From JAWWOL01 sp033851545 (GTDB lineage: Bacteria > Actinomycetota > Actinomycetes > JAWWOL01): a stretch of 64,000 bases of DNA. This document shows positions 17,153-26,136 of this stretch, piece after piece. Where the stretch lies: assembly GCA_033851545.1 (NCBI GenBank), contig JAWWOO010000010.1, positions 11,722 through 75,721 on the forward strand, given 5' to 3'. Each line of letters starts with the position of its first letter. Position 1 is the stretch's first letter. The notes beneath the pieces are model-generated. The model did not search any database, was not told the origin of the DNA, and was given only the letters and a program-made list of their open reading frames with translations. The translations under genes were made by a program, and so were the position numbers.

Positions 17153-18100
17153 TCACGACGGTCGCTGGGACTCGCGTCCGATGAGGGCATCGGCCACGGT
17201 GTGCAGGGCCTTGGCGATCGGGTCGTCCGGGCGCAGGTCGATGACGCTGGCGTCGGCGAAGCCGAGCCGTACGGTCGAGCGGTGCTGGACCGGGGCGGTC
17301 GGGGCGGTACGGATCGCGCGCTCGAGCAGCTGCCGGGCGGAGGACGGTACGGAGGTCGTGCGCGGGGGCGGGCCCGGCGGGGGCGGCATCGTCGGGAGGG
17401 ACGTGGCCGGAGGTGCCGGCCGCGGCGGGACGACAGCGACGGCGGGTACGGCCACGGGGGCCGGCGGTGCGGTGACCGCTGGAGCCGGCGCGGTGGGGAC
17501 TGCCGGCCCGGATTGCGGTACGGCGCGGGCGGCCTCGTACGCGAGCGGGGTCGCCATCTCGCGCTGGGCCGGGGGCGCCGGCCGGTCGAGCGCCGTCAGC
17601 GCGGGCGCCGGCGGCGCGGGCGCCGTCGGCGCGGACACCGCGAAGGGCGCGGGGTGCGGTTCCGGCTGGAGGTCGGCCGGTGCCGCTGTCCAGGCCGCCG
17701 CGGCTGGGGACGTACCGAAGACCGCGTCGATCGCGGCAGCGGCGGCGGTGTGCAGGCTGACCGGCGCGCTCGGGGTGGCCCTCGTCGCCGCGACGGCCTC
17801 CCACTCCGTGGCCCAGTGCAGCTCAGCAGGCTTCTCCACGGCGACCGCCGGCACCGGCTGGGACACCGGTGCTGCAGCCGCAACCTCGACGGCAGGAGCG
17901 TCGGCGACCGGCTCGACCTGGGCGGGCACCGGGGGGCTGGAGGTCCAGCGTGACGCCGGCACCGCGGTCTCCCGTACGGGCTCCGGTTGGTGGGCCGGCG
18001 CCTCGGTCACCGCCGTCGGGGTAAGGGTCCAGCCCGGGTGCACCGCGACGCCACCCGGCTGGCCGTGCCGGCCCGGTCCGCGTCGAGGAAGATGAGGCAT
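17153..18100 (-). CDS. Pro/Ala-rich protein of unknown function at the end of the GTPase operon
   Basis: 315 residues. About 270 residues are a low-complexity Pro/Ala/Val stretch. The C-terminal 60 residues are ordered: ARQLLERAIRTAP, then VRLGFADASVIDLRPDDP and AKALHTVADALIG. The tail is the likely functional part, perhaps a docking segment for the GTPase or pilus machinery; this is inference. It follows the GTPase by 15 bases and shares its strand, which argues that this frame is real rather than one of the long opposite-strand frames over the same GC-rich DNA. The ATG at 18100 is used; no clear ribosome site. Confidence 0.6.
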   Translation of the reverse strand: MPHLPRRGPGRHGQPGGVAVHPGWTLTPTAVTEAPAHQPEPVRETAVPASRWTSSPPVPAQVEPVADAPAVEVAAAAPVSQPVPAVAVEKPAELHWATEWEAVAATRATPSAPVSLHTAAAAAIDAVFGTSPAAAAWTAAPADLQPEPHPAPFAVSAPTAPAPPAPALTALDRPAPPAQREMATPLAYEAARAVPQSGPAVPTAPAPAVTAPPAPVAVPAVAVVPPRPAPPATSLPTMPPPPGPPPRTTSVPSSARQLLERAIRTAPTAPVQHRSTVRLGFADASVIDLRPDDPIAKALHTVADALIGRESQRPS

Positions 18101-18115
18101 CAAGGACGTCAGCCG

Positions 18116-18694
18116 CTAGACGTGCGCAGCCTGGACGTCGTCGAGGGACTCGGCGACGGAGTACAGCAGCGCCAGCAGGACAGCCTTGACCGACTCGCGG
18201 TCGGTGGCGTCACAGGGCAGGACGGGCACGTTGTCCGCGAGCTGCAGGGTCTCGCGGATCTGCGCCTCGGTGCCCGGCTCCATGCCCTCGGCCCGGTTGA
18301 GCCCCACGGCGAACGGTACGTGCGCCATCCGCCGGAAGGCGGCCAGGATGCCGACCGCCTCGTCGAGGGACTCCATCCGGGTCGCGTCGAGCAGCAGGAT
18401 GTAGCCGATCATGCCCTCGCCGAGGATCTCCCACATGAAGTCGAACCGGTCCTGGCCGGGCGTGCCGAACAGGTAGAGCACCAGGTCCTTGTCGATGGTG
18501 ATCCGGCCGAAGTCCATCGCGACGGTCGTCTCGCTCTTGCGCGACTTGGTCTCGTCGGTGATGTCCTTCTCGGTGGACAGGACGGTGATCTCGCTGATGG
18601 TGCGGATCAGGGTGGACTTGCCGGCCGAGAAGGGGCCGGTGACCACGATCTTGACGGCCTGACCACTGGAACGGCGCCTGGGACGCATCGACAT
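18116..18694 (-). CDS. Small Ras-like GTPase (MglA / CvnD type)
   Basis: 192 residues. P-loop GPFSAGKST (20-28), a switch region with TTVAMDFG, G3 region LFGTPGQDRF and a G4-like VGLNRAEG. The G3 loop has GTPGQ instead of DxxGQ, a hallmark of the bacterial conservon/MglA-type group, and the G4 reads NRAE instead of NKxD, so guanine specificity may be weakened. Bacterial members work with Roadblock GAP/GEF-like partners to set polarity or membrane responses; both partners are encoded just upstream. The ATG at 18694 lies one base after the PATAN gene stop. Near a pil locus the best guess is control of pilus polarity or activity. Confidence 0.85.
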   Translation of the reverse strand: MSMRPRRRSSGQAVKIVVTGPFSAGKSTLIRTISEITVLSTEKDITDETKSRKSETTVAMDFGRITIDKDLVLYLFGTPGQDRFDFMWEILGEGMIGYILLLDATRMESLDEAVGILAAFRRMAHVPFAVGLNRAEGMEPGTEAQIRETLQLADNVPVLPCDATDRESVKAVLLALLYSVAESLDDVQAAHV

Positions 18695-18695
18695 C

Positions 18696-19871
18696 TCACA
18701 ACCCCCGCACGCCGGCGATAAGACGGAGCAGCAGACTCTTGTTCACACTCGGGTCCCGCTCGATGTACGGCGAGGAGGCGGGTGCGACAGCCGCGGCGAC
18801 GGCTGAGCTGCCCACGACCGAACCGCCGGAGTGGGAGCCCACCGCGTTGACGGCGGTCATCGTTGACGCTGGCACGTGGTCCTCGGGGTGGTCGGGGGTA
18901 CGCCGCGGCAGGAAGGGCTCAGGCCGCGCCGGGGTGACGTTGCGGTCCTCGGGACGGACCGGGGTCTCCCCCGTGGGCGTCGCCGAGAGCATGGCGGAGC
19001 CGGACATCGACGACGACTGCTGGGGGAAGGCAGCGTGCTGCTCGACCGGGGCCGGCTCGGCGGTGCCGGAGACCGCAGCGGCCAGGGAGGACGACGACAC
19101 CGGGATGCCAGTCTCCAACCGGGACAGCACGTGGTGGCGGCGGATCAGTGCGGACGCGGCGTCACCATCGTCACCGCCTCGTACGGCCAGCAGTCCACGG
19201 TCGACCATGGCGGCCAGCGCAGAGACGCAGGTGAACTCGCCCCTGCCGGTCAGTGCGATCAGCTCGTGGACGCCACGGCGACCGTCGACCAGGCCGAGCA
19301 TCGACCACTCGTCGGCGTTGATGGACAGGTCAGCGGGGGCGTGCGCGCTGATCACCAGGACCGAGTCGGGCGAGGGAATCGTACGGGACACGGTCTGCCA
19401 GTAGTCCAGCCGGCGGCGGGCCTCGCTGACCACGTCGTCGACCGGGAGCGCGACGCCCAGGTCGTCCGGGTTGGTCTCGTCGACGACGAAGCCGAAGTCG
19501 CCTTCTGGCCAGCGCAGCAGGTCGAACACCGAGTCGACGGCCTGCTCGGCCATCAACGACGTGAGCACGGACTCGTCGGCGGCACCGGCCTCCGCAAGAG
19601 CCTTGGCCAGACCGATGCCGGGGTCGCCGGCGGCCCGGTCCACGGCCTGCATCAGTGCCTCGTCGCTCACGTGCCCGGCACCGACCAGCCGGCGACCGAG
19701 AGCCTGGCGGCCCTGGTCTGCGCTGGCTCCGGTGACGGACCCCGAGTTGAAGAACACGACTCCGTGCAGGTCGCCGCGGCGCAGGTGCAGGCCGCCCGTC
19801 TTCTTCGTGAAGCTCAGCAGCTGGAAGATGTCCGGGAGGCTGAAAGCGTCGAGTGTGCCCTCGAGTCTCAC
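18696..19871 (-). CDS. PATAN (DUF4388) domain protein
   Basis: 391 residues. The N terminus, MRLEGTLDAFSLPDIFQLLSFTKKTGGLHL, followed by GVVFFNSGSVTGASA, is the PATAN/DUF4388 fold known from response regulators and pilus regulators such as PatA in cyanobacteria. Residues 100-250 continue with a helical segment with a second winged-helix-like part (about 175-245). The last 140 residues are Ser/Pro/Ala-rich and low complexity, ending NKSLLLRLIAGVRGL. GTG start at 19871 with GAGGGAG upstream. It sits between the Roadblock and GTPase genes and probably links them to a target. Confidence 0.8.
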   Translation of the reverse strand: MRLEGTLDAFSLPDIFQLLSFTKKTGGLHLRRGDLHGVVFFNSGSVTGASADQGRQALGRRLVGAGHVSDEALMQAVDRAAGDPGIGLAKALAEAGAADESVLTSLMAEQAVDSVFDLLRWPEGDFGFVVDETNPDDLGVALPVDDVVSEARRRLDYWQTVSRTIPSPDSVLVISAHAPADLSINADEWSMLGLVDGRRGVHELIALTGRGEFTCVSALAAMVDRGLLAVRGGDDGDAASALIRRHHVLSRLETGIPVSSSSLAAAVSGTAEPAPVEQHAAFPQQSSSMSGSAMLSATPTGETPVRPEDRNVTPARPEPFLPRRTPDHPEDHVPASTMTAVNAVGSHSGGSVVGSSAVAAAVAPASSPYIERDPSVNKSLLLRLIAGVRGL

Positions 19872-19933
19872 GCCCGCTCCCTCATCTCAAAAGACCTCAT
19901 GGTTTGTCCTGCAGGGGAAGTGCCGGAAGCAGG

Positions 19934-20596
19934 TCAGGACCACGGGGTGGGCTCGCCCGGCAGGGGCGAGCTCGGAGCGTAGGACGTCCAACCGCTGCCA
20001 CCTTGGCCGGTGCCGTTGCCGTTGTCCTCGGGGGCACCGACCGGCGCGTACGACGGCATGCCCGCCGGGGCCAGCGGAGGCTGGGTCGGCTGGTGGTAGA
20101 GCGGGGCGGCGGGCTGCTGGTGCTGGGCCATCACGTCGTGCACGTGCTGCTGGGCCTGGGCCGCGTGGGCCGCCATGGCCTCCGCCGCGTCGTCCTCACG
20201 CAGCACGTTGGCCACGGAGATCGCGGCACGGCGCACCTCGTAGAGCATGAGTCCGGCCTTGGCGCCGGCGGCGGCAACCGCGACCAGCACGGCCTCGTTG
20301 TCGCAGGAGACCAGGTAGACGGTGCCGGACTCGCCCTCGATGTAGACCTGGGAGAGCTCACCTCGGCCGAGCCCCTCGGCTGCCCGCTCGCCGAGCGAGA
20401 GCAGGGCGGCGCTCATCGCGGCCACCCGGTCCTCGTTCATGCCGGGGGGTAGCGCCGACACCATGGGCAGGCCGTCGAAGGAGACCACCGCGGCGGCCTC
20501 AATCTCCGGGGCCTGGGACAGCAGGTCGGCGACGACGCGATCAAGCCGACCGGAGCGGCTCACAGGTTCTCCGGACAGCGGCCGCAGGTCGGACAT
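19934..20596 (-). CDS. Roadblock/LC7 domain protein (MglB / CvnB type)
   Basis: 220 residues. Residues 15-125 form a Roadblock fold: LDRVVADLLSQAPEIEAAAVVSFDGLPM, then MSAALLSLGERAAEGL, LSQVYIEGESGTVYLV and LVAVAAAGAKAGLMLYEVRRAAI. The C-terminal 90 residues are Gln/Pro/Gly-rich and probably disordered. Roadblock proteins pair with Ras-like GTPases (MglB with MglA; CvnB with CvnD). Head of a four-gene operon with the PATAN protein, GTPase and Pro/Ala-rich protein. No conservon histidine kinase or DUF742 gene is present, so it is not a standard cvn operon. ATG at 20596 with GAGGAG upstream. Confidence 0.88.
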   Translation of the reverse strand: MSDLRPLSGEPVSRSGRLDRVVADLLSQAPEIEAAAVVSFDGLPMVSALPPGMNEDRVAAMSAALLSLGERAAEGLGRGELSQVYIEGESGTVYLVSCDNEAVLVAVAAAGAKAGLMLYEVRRAAISVANVLREDDAAEAMAAHAAQAQQHVHDVMAQHQQPAAPLYHQPTQPPLAPAGMPSYAPVGAPEDNGNGTGQGGSGWTSYAPSSPLPGEPTPWS

Positions 20597-20734
20597 CTCG
20601 CACCACTCCTCGTCGCAGCCCTGGTGGTCCTACCAGGAGCCTCCCGATTTCCTTCGGCGGACAAGGCCGATTGCTTGAACCCCGCAGGCAATGTTCCTGA
20701 CCGTTCCGCCGCATTCTCAGGGTCCTGACGGGTT

Positions 20735-21568
20735 TCAGGCGGGTTTCGTACGGGCGGCCAGCGCGGCCTCCCCGGCAAGGCGCATCGCCTCGAGCGGGGC
20801 CGGGCGGCCGGTCATCAGCTCGACCTGGGTGGCCGCCTGCCCGACGAGCATGGCCAGCCCACCGGCCACCGGGGCGCCGGCCGCCATCGCGGCGGCCGCG
20901 AGCCGGGTCGGCCACGGGGCGTACAGCACGTCCATCAGCGGCAGGTCCGCCTGCCAGCCCCAGGCAGCCATCGCGTCGGTGGCCCCAGCGGGTGTGGTCG
21001 AGACGACCAGGTCGTGGCCGGCGAGGTCGCGGACCGACGACGGCCAGGGCGCTCCGGTGACCGGGATGCCCAGGCGCTGCCCCAGCTCGACCAGGTCGGC
21101 TGCGGCGCCAGGACGCCGTACAGCGAGCGTGACCGAGGTGGCACCGAGCCGGGCCAGCGCCACGAGCACCGCCCGCGCCGTCCCACCACCCCCCAACACC
21201 GCAGCGGCGGCGGGTGAGGTGACGCCGATCTCGGCAAGGGCGAGCAGCACGCCGTCCACGTCGGTGTTGTGCGCCGTGGTCTGTCCGTCGGTCATCACCA
21301 GCGTGTTGGCGGCCCCGACGAGCAGAGCCGAGTCGGCACAGTGGTCGGCGACCTCGAGTGCCCGGGCCTTCAACGGCATGGTCAGCGACAGCCCGGCCCA
21401 GGCCGGGTCGGCGGTGCAGGTCGCCACCACATCGGCGAGCCCGGCCTCGTCGCACTCGACCAGGTCGTAGGTCCAGTCCAGGCCGAGCTCGGCGTAGGCG
21501 GCGCGGTGCAGGACGGGCGAGAGCGAGTGCGCGATCGGCGAGCCCAGGACGGCGGCCCTGCGGGTCAA
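20735..21568 (-). CDS. aroE: Shikimate dehydrogenase
   Basis: 277 residues. Reduces 3-dehydroshikimate to shikimate with NADPH in aromatic amino-acid synthesis. SPIAHSLSPVLHRAAY, SLTMPLK (the catalytic Lys), GAANTLV, HNTDVDG and the nucleotide loop GGGGTARAVL are all present. The TTG at 21568 overlaps the mltG stop as TTGA; the frame runs far upstream as a shadow of mltG. The 138 bases between its stop side and the Roadblock gene start contain no gene. It sits in the standard alaS-ruvX-mltG-aroE order. Confidence 0.93.
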   Translation of the reverse strand: MTRRAAVLGSPIAHSLSPVLHRAAYAELGLDWTYDLVECDEAGLADVVATCTADPAWAGLSLTMPLKARALEVADHCADSALLVGAANTLVMTDGQTTAHNTDVDGVLLALAEIGVTSPAAAAVLGGGGTARAVLVALARLGATSVTLAVRRPGAAADLVELGQRLGIPVTGAPWPSSVRDLAGHDLVVSTTPAGATDAMAAWGWQADLPLMDVLYAPWPTRLAAAAMAAGAPVAGGLAMLVGQAATQVELMTGRPAPLEAMRLAGEAALAARTKPA

Positions 21569-22689
21569 CTGATCACGCCGTTGGCCTTGGCCAGTGCCTT
21601 GAACTGCAGGAACTCCGCATAGTTGTTCGTGAACTTGGCGTCGCCCTGCTTGTCGATGGTGACGAAGAACGTCCAGTTGCCGTCCGCGGGCTCGAGCGCG
21701 TCCTTGAGCGCCCGCGCCCCGGGCGAGTCGATCGGCGTGGGTGGCAGCCCGAGGTGCTGATAGGTGTTGTACGGGGACGGGTTCTGCAGGTCGGCGCTGG
21801 ACAGGTGACCCTTGCGCTGGGGCAGCACGTAGTTGAGCGTCGAGTCGAGCTGGAGCTTGGTCTTCTTGGCCAGCCGGTTGTAGATCACCCGGGCGATCTT
21901 GGGCCCGTCGGCCGGCTTGCCTGCTTCCTTCTCGATGATCGAGGCGATCATGAGCACCTCGTACGGGGTGTGGTGCACCTTGGTCATGGAGTTCTGCAGG
22001 TCCAGCGCGACCGCCTCGTCGTTGAACTTCGCCACCATCTGCTGCATGGCGGCGAGCGCGTCGGCCCGCGGGTCGAACTGGTAGGTCGCCGGATAGAGGA
22101 AGCCTTCGAGTGAGGTCGGCTTGGCCCACTGCGGCAGGTCGATCGCGCTTGGGTTGGCCGAGGCCTTCTGCAGCGCGTCCGGCGCCAGCGCCGTCCCGCC
22201 GGCGATCAGTGCCAGCGCCCGCGCCATCGACGTGCCCTCAGGGACGGTGACCTTGGTCCGCATCTTGCTGCGCGGGTCGAGCAGCAGGGCGACCGCTGAG
22301 GCCGCCGACATGTGCTGGCGCAGCTGGTAGTAGCCGGGCGCGACCGTCTTGACCGTGGTCTGCGCGTTGAAGGCCTTGGTGAACGCGCCCGTGCTGCGGA
22401 CCACGTGCGCCTTGAGCATGGCGGCGCCGACATCGTGGACCGTCGCCTTGGCGCCGACCTGGACGATCTGGCTGCCGGTGCCCACCGTCTTGTAGTCGCG
22501 GGTGGAGCTGAACGTGTCGACCAGCTGGTTCTTGCCGACCACGATCAGCTGGATCATCACCGCCAGCATCGCCAGGCTGACCACCAGCGTGATGCCCCGC
22601 CGGATCCACAGCCGCCGCTGGCTGCGCGGCGGCGGCTGCGCACCCCCTGATCCGCGACTCGGGAAGAGGCCGAGATCGAGGTCGGTCAC
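21565..22689 (-). CDS. mltG: Endolytic murein transglycosylase
   Basis: 374 residues. Single N-terminal membrane helix (about 32-52) preceded by a short basic cytoplasmic part, LysM-like region, then the YceG core with GFLYPATYQF, the catalytic Glu in IASIIEKEAG, and PSPYNTYQHLGLPPTPI near the end. It cleaves nascent peptidoglycan strands at the outer membrane face. GTG start at 22689 with AGGAG seven bases upstream. 22 bases after ruvX, coupled to aroE. Confidence 0.94.
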   Translation of the reverse strand: MTDLDLGLFPSRGSGGAQPPPRSQRRLWIRRGITLVVSLAMLAVMIQLIVVGKNQLVDTFSSTRDYKTVGTGSQIVQVGAKATVHDVGAAMLKAHVVRSTGAFTKAFNAQTTVKTVAPGYYQLRQHMSAASAVALLLDPRSKMRTKVTVPEGTSMARALALIAGGTALAPDALQKASANPSAIDLPQWAKPTSLEGFLYPATYQFDPRADALAAMQQMVAKFNDEAVALDLQNSMTKVHHTPYEVLMIASIIEKEAGKPADGPKIARVIYNRLAKKTKLQLDSTLNYVLPQRKGHLSSADLQNPSPYNTYQHLGLPPTPIDSPGARALKDALEPADGNWTFFVTIDKQGDAKFTNNYAEFLQFKALAKANGVIS

Positions 22690-22711
22690 GCTGCCACTCC
22701 TGCCCCTGCGG

Positions 22712-23188
22712 TCATGCCGTGCTCGTCGGGATGATGTCGCCGGGCGGGGAGCCGACGGCCCGCTCGTGGTCGAGGGCGGACTGCAGGATCACCACCGCGG
22801 CCGCCTGGTCGATCTGCTGCCGGCGCTTGCGGGCACCGGCCTTGGGTGCTGACGCGATCAGGCTGCGGGTCGCCGAGACGGTGGACAACCGCTCGTCCGC
22901 CAAGCGTACCGGGACCGGCGCCACCAGAACGGCCAACGCGCGGGCGTAGTCCCGGGCGACAGCGGCTGCCGGTCCTTCGCTGCCGTTGAGCGACCGCGGC
23001 AGCCCGACGACCACCTCGACAGCCTCGCGCTCGAGCGTCAGGGCCCTGAGCCGGTCCAGGTCGGTGCCCCCGCGCAGGTCCCGTCGGAGCGTCTCGACCG
23101 GGCTGGCCAGCATCGCCGAGGCGTCGCTGGCCGCGACACCGACCCGTACCGAGCCGACGTCGACGCCGATCCGGACGCCGGGTCTCAT
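22712..23188 (-). CDS. ruvX: Pre-16S rRNA nuclease, RuvX/YqgF family
   Basis: 158 residues. RNase H-like fold with RIGVDVGSVRVGVAASD at the N terminus, VVGLPRSLNGSEGP in the middle and RLADERLSTVSATRSL followed by DQAAAVVILQSALD near the end. YqgF proteins process the 5' end of 16S rRNA. The ATG at 23188 overlaps the alaS stop as ATGA. Confidence 0.93.
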   Translation of the reverse strand: MRPGVRIGVDVGSVRVGVAASDASAMLASPVETLRRDLRGGTDLDRLRALTLEREAVEVVVGLPRSLNGSEGPAAAVARDYARALAVLVAPVPVRLADERLSTVSATRSLIASAPKAGARKRRQQIDQAAAVVILQSALDHERAVGSPPGDIIPTSTA

Positions 23189-25860
23189 CCGCCGGCCGCC
23201 TGGCCGATCCGCTGCCGCAACGCCGCGAGCGCCTCCTCGACAGCGGACGGGTCCGTGCCGCCGCCCTGGGCGAGGTCGTCCTTGCCACCACCACCGCCGC
23301 CGAGCACGCCGGCGCCCAGCCGGACCAGCTCGCCGGCCTTGAGGCCCCGGCCCCGCGCCGCTTCGTTGACGGCGACGACGAGCACCGGCTTGTCACCCGC
23401 GAGGCCGATGACCGCTGCCACGCCCGGGCGCCCGGCGTCGAGCCTGCCGCGTACGTCGACCGCCAGCTTGCGCACGTCGTCCGCGCTCACCGAGCCGGCC
23501 GCGTGCGTCACCACCGCGACGCCGTCGATGTCGGCCGCCCCCCGGGCCAGGTCGGGCGCCGCCCGCAGCACTGCTGCGGCGCGCAGCCGGTCGAGCTCGC
23601 GCTCGGCATCACGCAGCCGACCGGTCAGTGCGGCGATCCGCTCGGGGAGCTCCTCGGCGCTGTGCAGCTTGAGCGACTCGCTGACCTGGCTGACCAGTAC
23701 GTGCTCGCGGGCGAGGTAGCGGAAGGCGTCCAGCCCGACCAGCGCGTCGACCCGGCGGACGCCGGCGCCGATGGAGGACTCGCCGAGCAGCTTGACCAGG
23801 CCGAGCTGGGCCGACGAGCCGGCGTGGGTGCCGCCGCAGAGCTCGCGGGCGTAGTCGCCCACCTCGACGACCCGCACCTGGTCGCCGTACTTCTCCCCGA
23901 ACAGGGCCATGGCGCCGATCCGCCTGGCCTCCTCCTGGGTGGTGACGAAGGCGCGCACCTCGAGATCCTCGATCAGGACAGCGTTGACCTCGTCCTCGAT
24001 GTCGTGCAGCACCGAGGGCACGACGGCGGTCGGCGAGGCGAAGTCGAACCGCAGCCGGCCGGGCGCGTTGTACGAGCCGGCCTGGGTCGCCGTCTCCCCC
24101 AGCGCCTTGCGCAGCGCCTGGTGCAGCAGGTGGGTGGCGGTGTGCGCGCGGGAGATCGACATCCGGCGCGGCACGTCGACCTCGGCCAGCGCCTGGTCGC
24201 CGACGGTCACCTCGCCCTTGCGGACGACGCCGCGGTGGACGACCAGACCCGGCACCGGCCGCTGGACGTCGAGCACCTCGACGACCGCCCCGCTGGCCAG
24301 CCGGATGAACCCGGCGTCGGCGATCTGCCCACCGGCCTCGGCGTAGAACGGGGTCCGGTCCAGCACCAGCTCGATCTCGTCGCCGGCGCCCGCGGCCGGC
24401 ACGCCGACCCCACCCGCCAGCAGTCCCCGTACGGTCGCCTCTCCGGTCACCGCTTCGTAGCCGGTGAACAGGGAGGGACCCGTGGCGTCGACGAGGTCGC
24501 GGTAGGCCGAGACGTCCGTGCCGCCGGCCTTCTTGTCGTAGGCGTCCTGCTTCGCCGCCTGGCGCTGCTGTGCCATCAGCCGGCGGAATCCCTCCTCGTC
24601 GACGGTCAGGCCGGCGTCCGCCGCCATCTCGAGCGTGAGGTCGATCGGGAAGCCGTAGGTGTCGTGCAGCTCGAACGCGCGGGCGCCGTCGAGCAGTGTC
24701 GAGCCGCTGCCGGTCGCCTCTGCCGCAGCGTTCTCGAACCGCAGTGTGCCGCTGCGCAGCGTCTGCGCGAACGACTCCTCCTCGGCGACCACGACGGCGA
24801 GGATCCGCGCGGCCTGGTCGGCGAGCTCTGGGTAGGACGGGGTCATCACGTCGAGCGCCTGCTGGACCAGCTCGCGCATCACCGGTCCATCGGCCCCGAG
24901 CAGGCGGGCGTTGCGGATGACCCTGCGCAGCATCCGGCGCAGCACGTAGCCGCGCCCCTCGTTGCTCGGGGTGACACCGTCGCCGACGATCATCGTGGCG
25001 GTCCGGGTGTGGTCCGCGATCACCCGCAGCCGTACGTCCTGCGCGTGGTCGGCGTTGTAGGTCACACCGGTCAGCCGGCCGGCGAGGTCGAGGATGGGGC
25101 GGAGCAGGTCGGTCTCGTAGACGTTGTCGACCCCCTGGAGCAGGGCGGCCATCCGCTCGACGCCGAGGCCGGTGTCGATGTTCTTGGCCGGCAGCTCGCC
25201 GAGGATCGGGAAGTCGTCCTTGCTTTGGCCAGCGCCGCGCACGTACTGCATGAAGACGAGGTTCCAGACCTCGAGGTAGCGGTCCTCGTCGGCGATCGGG
25301 CCGCCTTCCTTGCCGTACTCGGGGCCGCGGTCGAAGTAGATCTCCGAGCAGGGTCCGCAGGGGCCCGGGACGCCCATCGACCAGAAGTTGTCCTCCATGC
25401 CCCGCCGCTGGACCCGCTCGGGCGGCAGCCCGACCACGTCGGTCCACAGCGAGAAGGCCTCGTCGTCGTCGAAGAAGATCGTGGCCCACAGCCGTTCCGG
25501 GTCGAAGCCGAAGCCGCCGTCCTCGACGCTGGAGGTCAGCAGCTCCCAGGCCATCGGGATCGCCTGGTCCTTGAAGTAGTCACCGAAGCTGAAGTTGCCG
25601 GCCATCTGGAAGAAGGTGAGGTGCCGGGTCGTGGTGCCGACCACGTCGATGTCCGGGGTCCGCACGCACTTCTGGATGCTGGTCGCCCGCGGCCACGGCG
25701 GGGTCTGTTCCAGCAGGAAGTACGGCTTGAGCGGCACCATCCCAGCGGGGACCAGCAGCAGGGTCGGGTCATCCGAGATGAGCGACGCGGACGGCACGAC
25801 GGTGTGGCCACGGCTCTCGAAGTACGCGAGGAAGCGGCGGTTGATCTCGGCGGACTGCAT
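23185..25860 (-). CDS. alaS: Alanyl-tRNA synthetase
   Basis: 891 residues, full length. Class II catalytic core from MQSAEINRRFLAYFESRGHTVVPSASL, with the tRNA-binding and editing domains; zinc ligands in HTATHLLHQAL and CGGTHAG, and the C-terminal DHHA1 domain with GGGGGGKDDLAQGGG. Charges tRNA-Ala and clears mischarged Ser and Gly. ATG at 25860 with AAGG upstream. Only 35 bases separate it from the small gene upstream, too few for a T-box. Confidence 0.97.
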   Translation of the reverse strand: MQSAEINRRFLAYFESRGHTVVPSASLISDDPTLLLVPAGMVPLKPYFLLEQTPPWPRATSIQKCVRTPDIDVVGTTTRHLTFFQMAGNFSFGDYFKDQAIPMAWELLTSSVEDGGFGFDPERLWATIFFDDDEAFSLWTDVVGLPPERVQRRGMEDNFWSMGVPGPCGPCSEIYFDRGPEYGKEGGPIADEDRYLEVWNLVFMQYVRGAGQSKDDFPILGELPAKNIDTGLGVERMAALLQGVDNVYETDLLRPILDLAGRLTGVTYNADHAQDVRLRVIADHTRTATMIVGDGVTPSNEGRGYVLRRMLRRVIRNARLLGADGPVMRELVQQALDVMTPSYPELADQAARILAVVVAEEESFAQTLRSGTLRFENAAAEATGSGSTLLDGARAFELHDTYGFPIDLTLEMAADAGLTVDEEGFRRLMAQQRQAAKQDAYDKKAGGTDVSAYRDLVDATGPSLFTGYEAVTGEATVRGLLAGGVGVPAAGAGDEIELVLDRTPFYAEAGGQIADAGFIRLASGAVVEVLDVQRPVPGLVVHRGVVRKGEVTVGDQALAEVDVPRRMSISRAHTATHLLHQALRKALGETATQAGSYNAPGRLRFDFASPTAVVPSVLHDIEDEVNAVLIEDLEVRAFVTTQEEARRIGAMALFGEKYGDQVRVVEVGDYARELCGGTHAGSSAQLGLVKLLGESSIGAGVRRVDALVGLDAFRYLAREHVLVSQVSESLKLHSAEELPERIAALTGRLRDAERELDRLRAAAVLRAAPDLARGAADIDGVAVVTHAAGSVSADDVRKLAVDVRGRLDAGRPGVAAVIGLAGDKPVLVVAVNEAARGRGLKAGELVRLGAGVLGGGGGGKDDLAQGGGTDPSAVEEALAALRQRIGQAAGG

Positions 25861-25895
25861 GCTGGGCCTTATCGGTTTGGGGCGGGAAGGCGGTG

Positions 25896-26135
25896 TTAGC
25901 TCGCTGCACCATCATCGTCGAGACCCAGGACGGTGCGCAGTTCGGTTTCCCGCTCGAGCATGGCGACCTGGACCTCGTCCCCGAAGTCCCGTACGGCTTC
26001 GGTCAGGTCGGCCAGTCCGGAGCGCACCGACCCGGCCACCCCGGACGGGCTCAGCGAGTCGGCGGTCTTCTGCACCTTGCGGACGACGAGGATGCCGACC
26101 GAGGCGCCCAGCCCGATCCAGAACAAGCGGCGCAT
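25896..26135 (-). CDS. Small membrane protein, DUF6167-like
   Basis: 79 residues. One short N-terminal hydrophobic stretch (RLFWIGLGASVGILVVRKV), then a soluble helical part with SVRSGLADLTEAVRDFGDEV and RETELRTVLG. Small proteins of this type sit between a DUF948 gene and alaS in many actinobacteria. Function unknown. It starts one base after the DUF948 stop. Confidence 0.75.
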   Translation of the reverse strand: MRRLFWIGLGASVGILVVRKVQKTADSLSPSGVAGSVRSGLADLTEAVRDFGDEVQVAMLERETELRTVLGLDDDGAAS

Positions 26136-26136
26136 C

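Noticed and set aside
16463..18095. Plus-strand frames of 496 and 366 residues over the Wzx and Pro/Ala-rich genes
   Set aside because: They start inside the flippase gene and consist of low-complexity Gly/Arg/Ala. The minus-strand frame shares its operon with the GTPase and has an ordered C terminus.
25861..25895. T-box or leader upstream of alaS
   Set aside because: Only 35 bases separate alaS from the preceding gene, and no T-box sequence is seen.
23503..25899. 798-residue plus-strand frame over alaS
   Set aside because: Antisense shadow of a clear alaS; composition is Gly/Arg/Val-rich without motifs.
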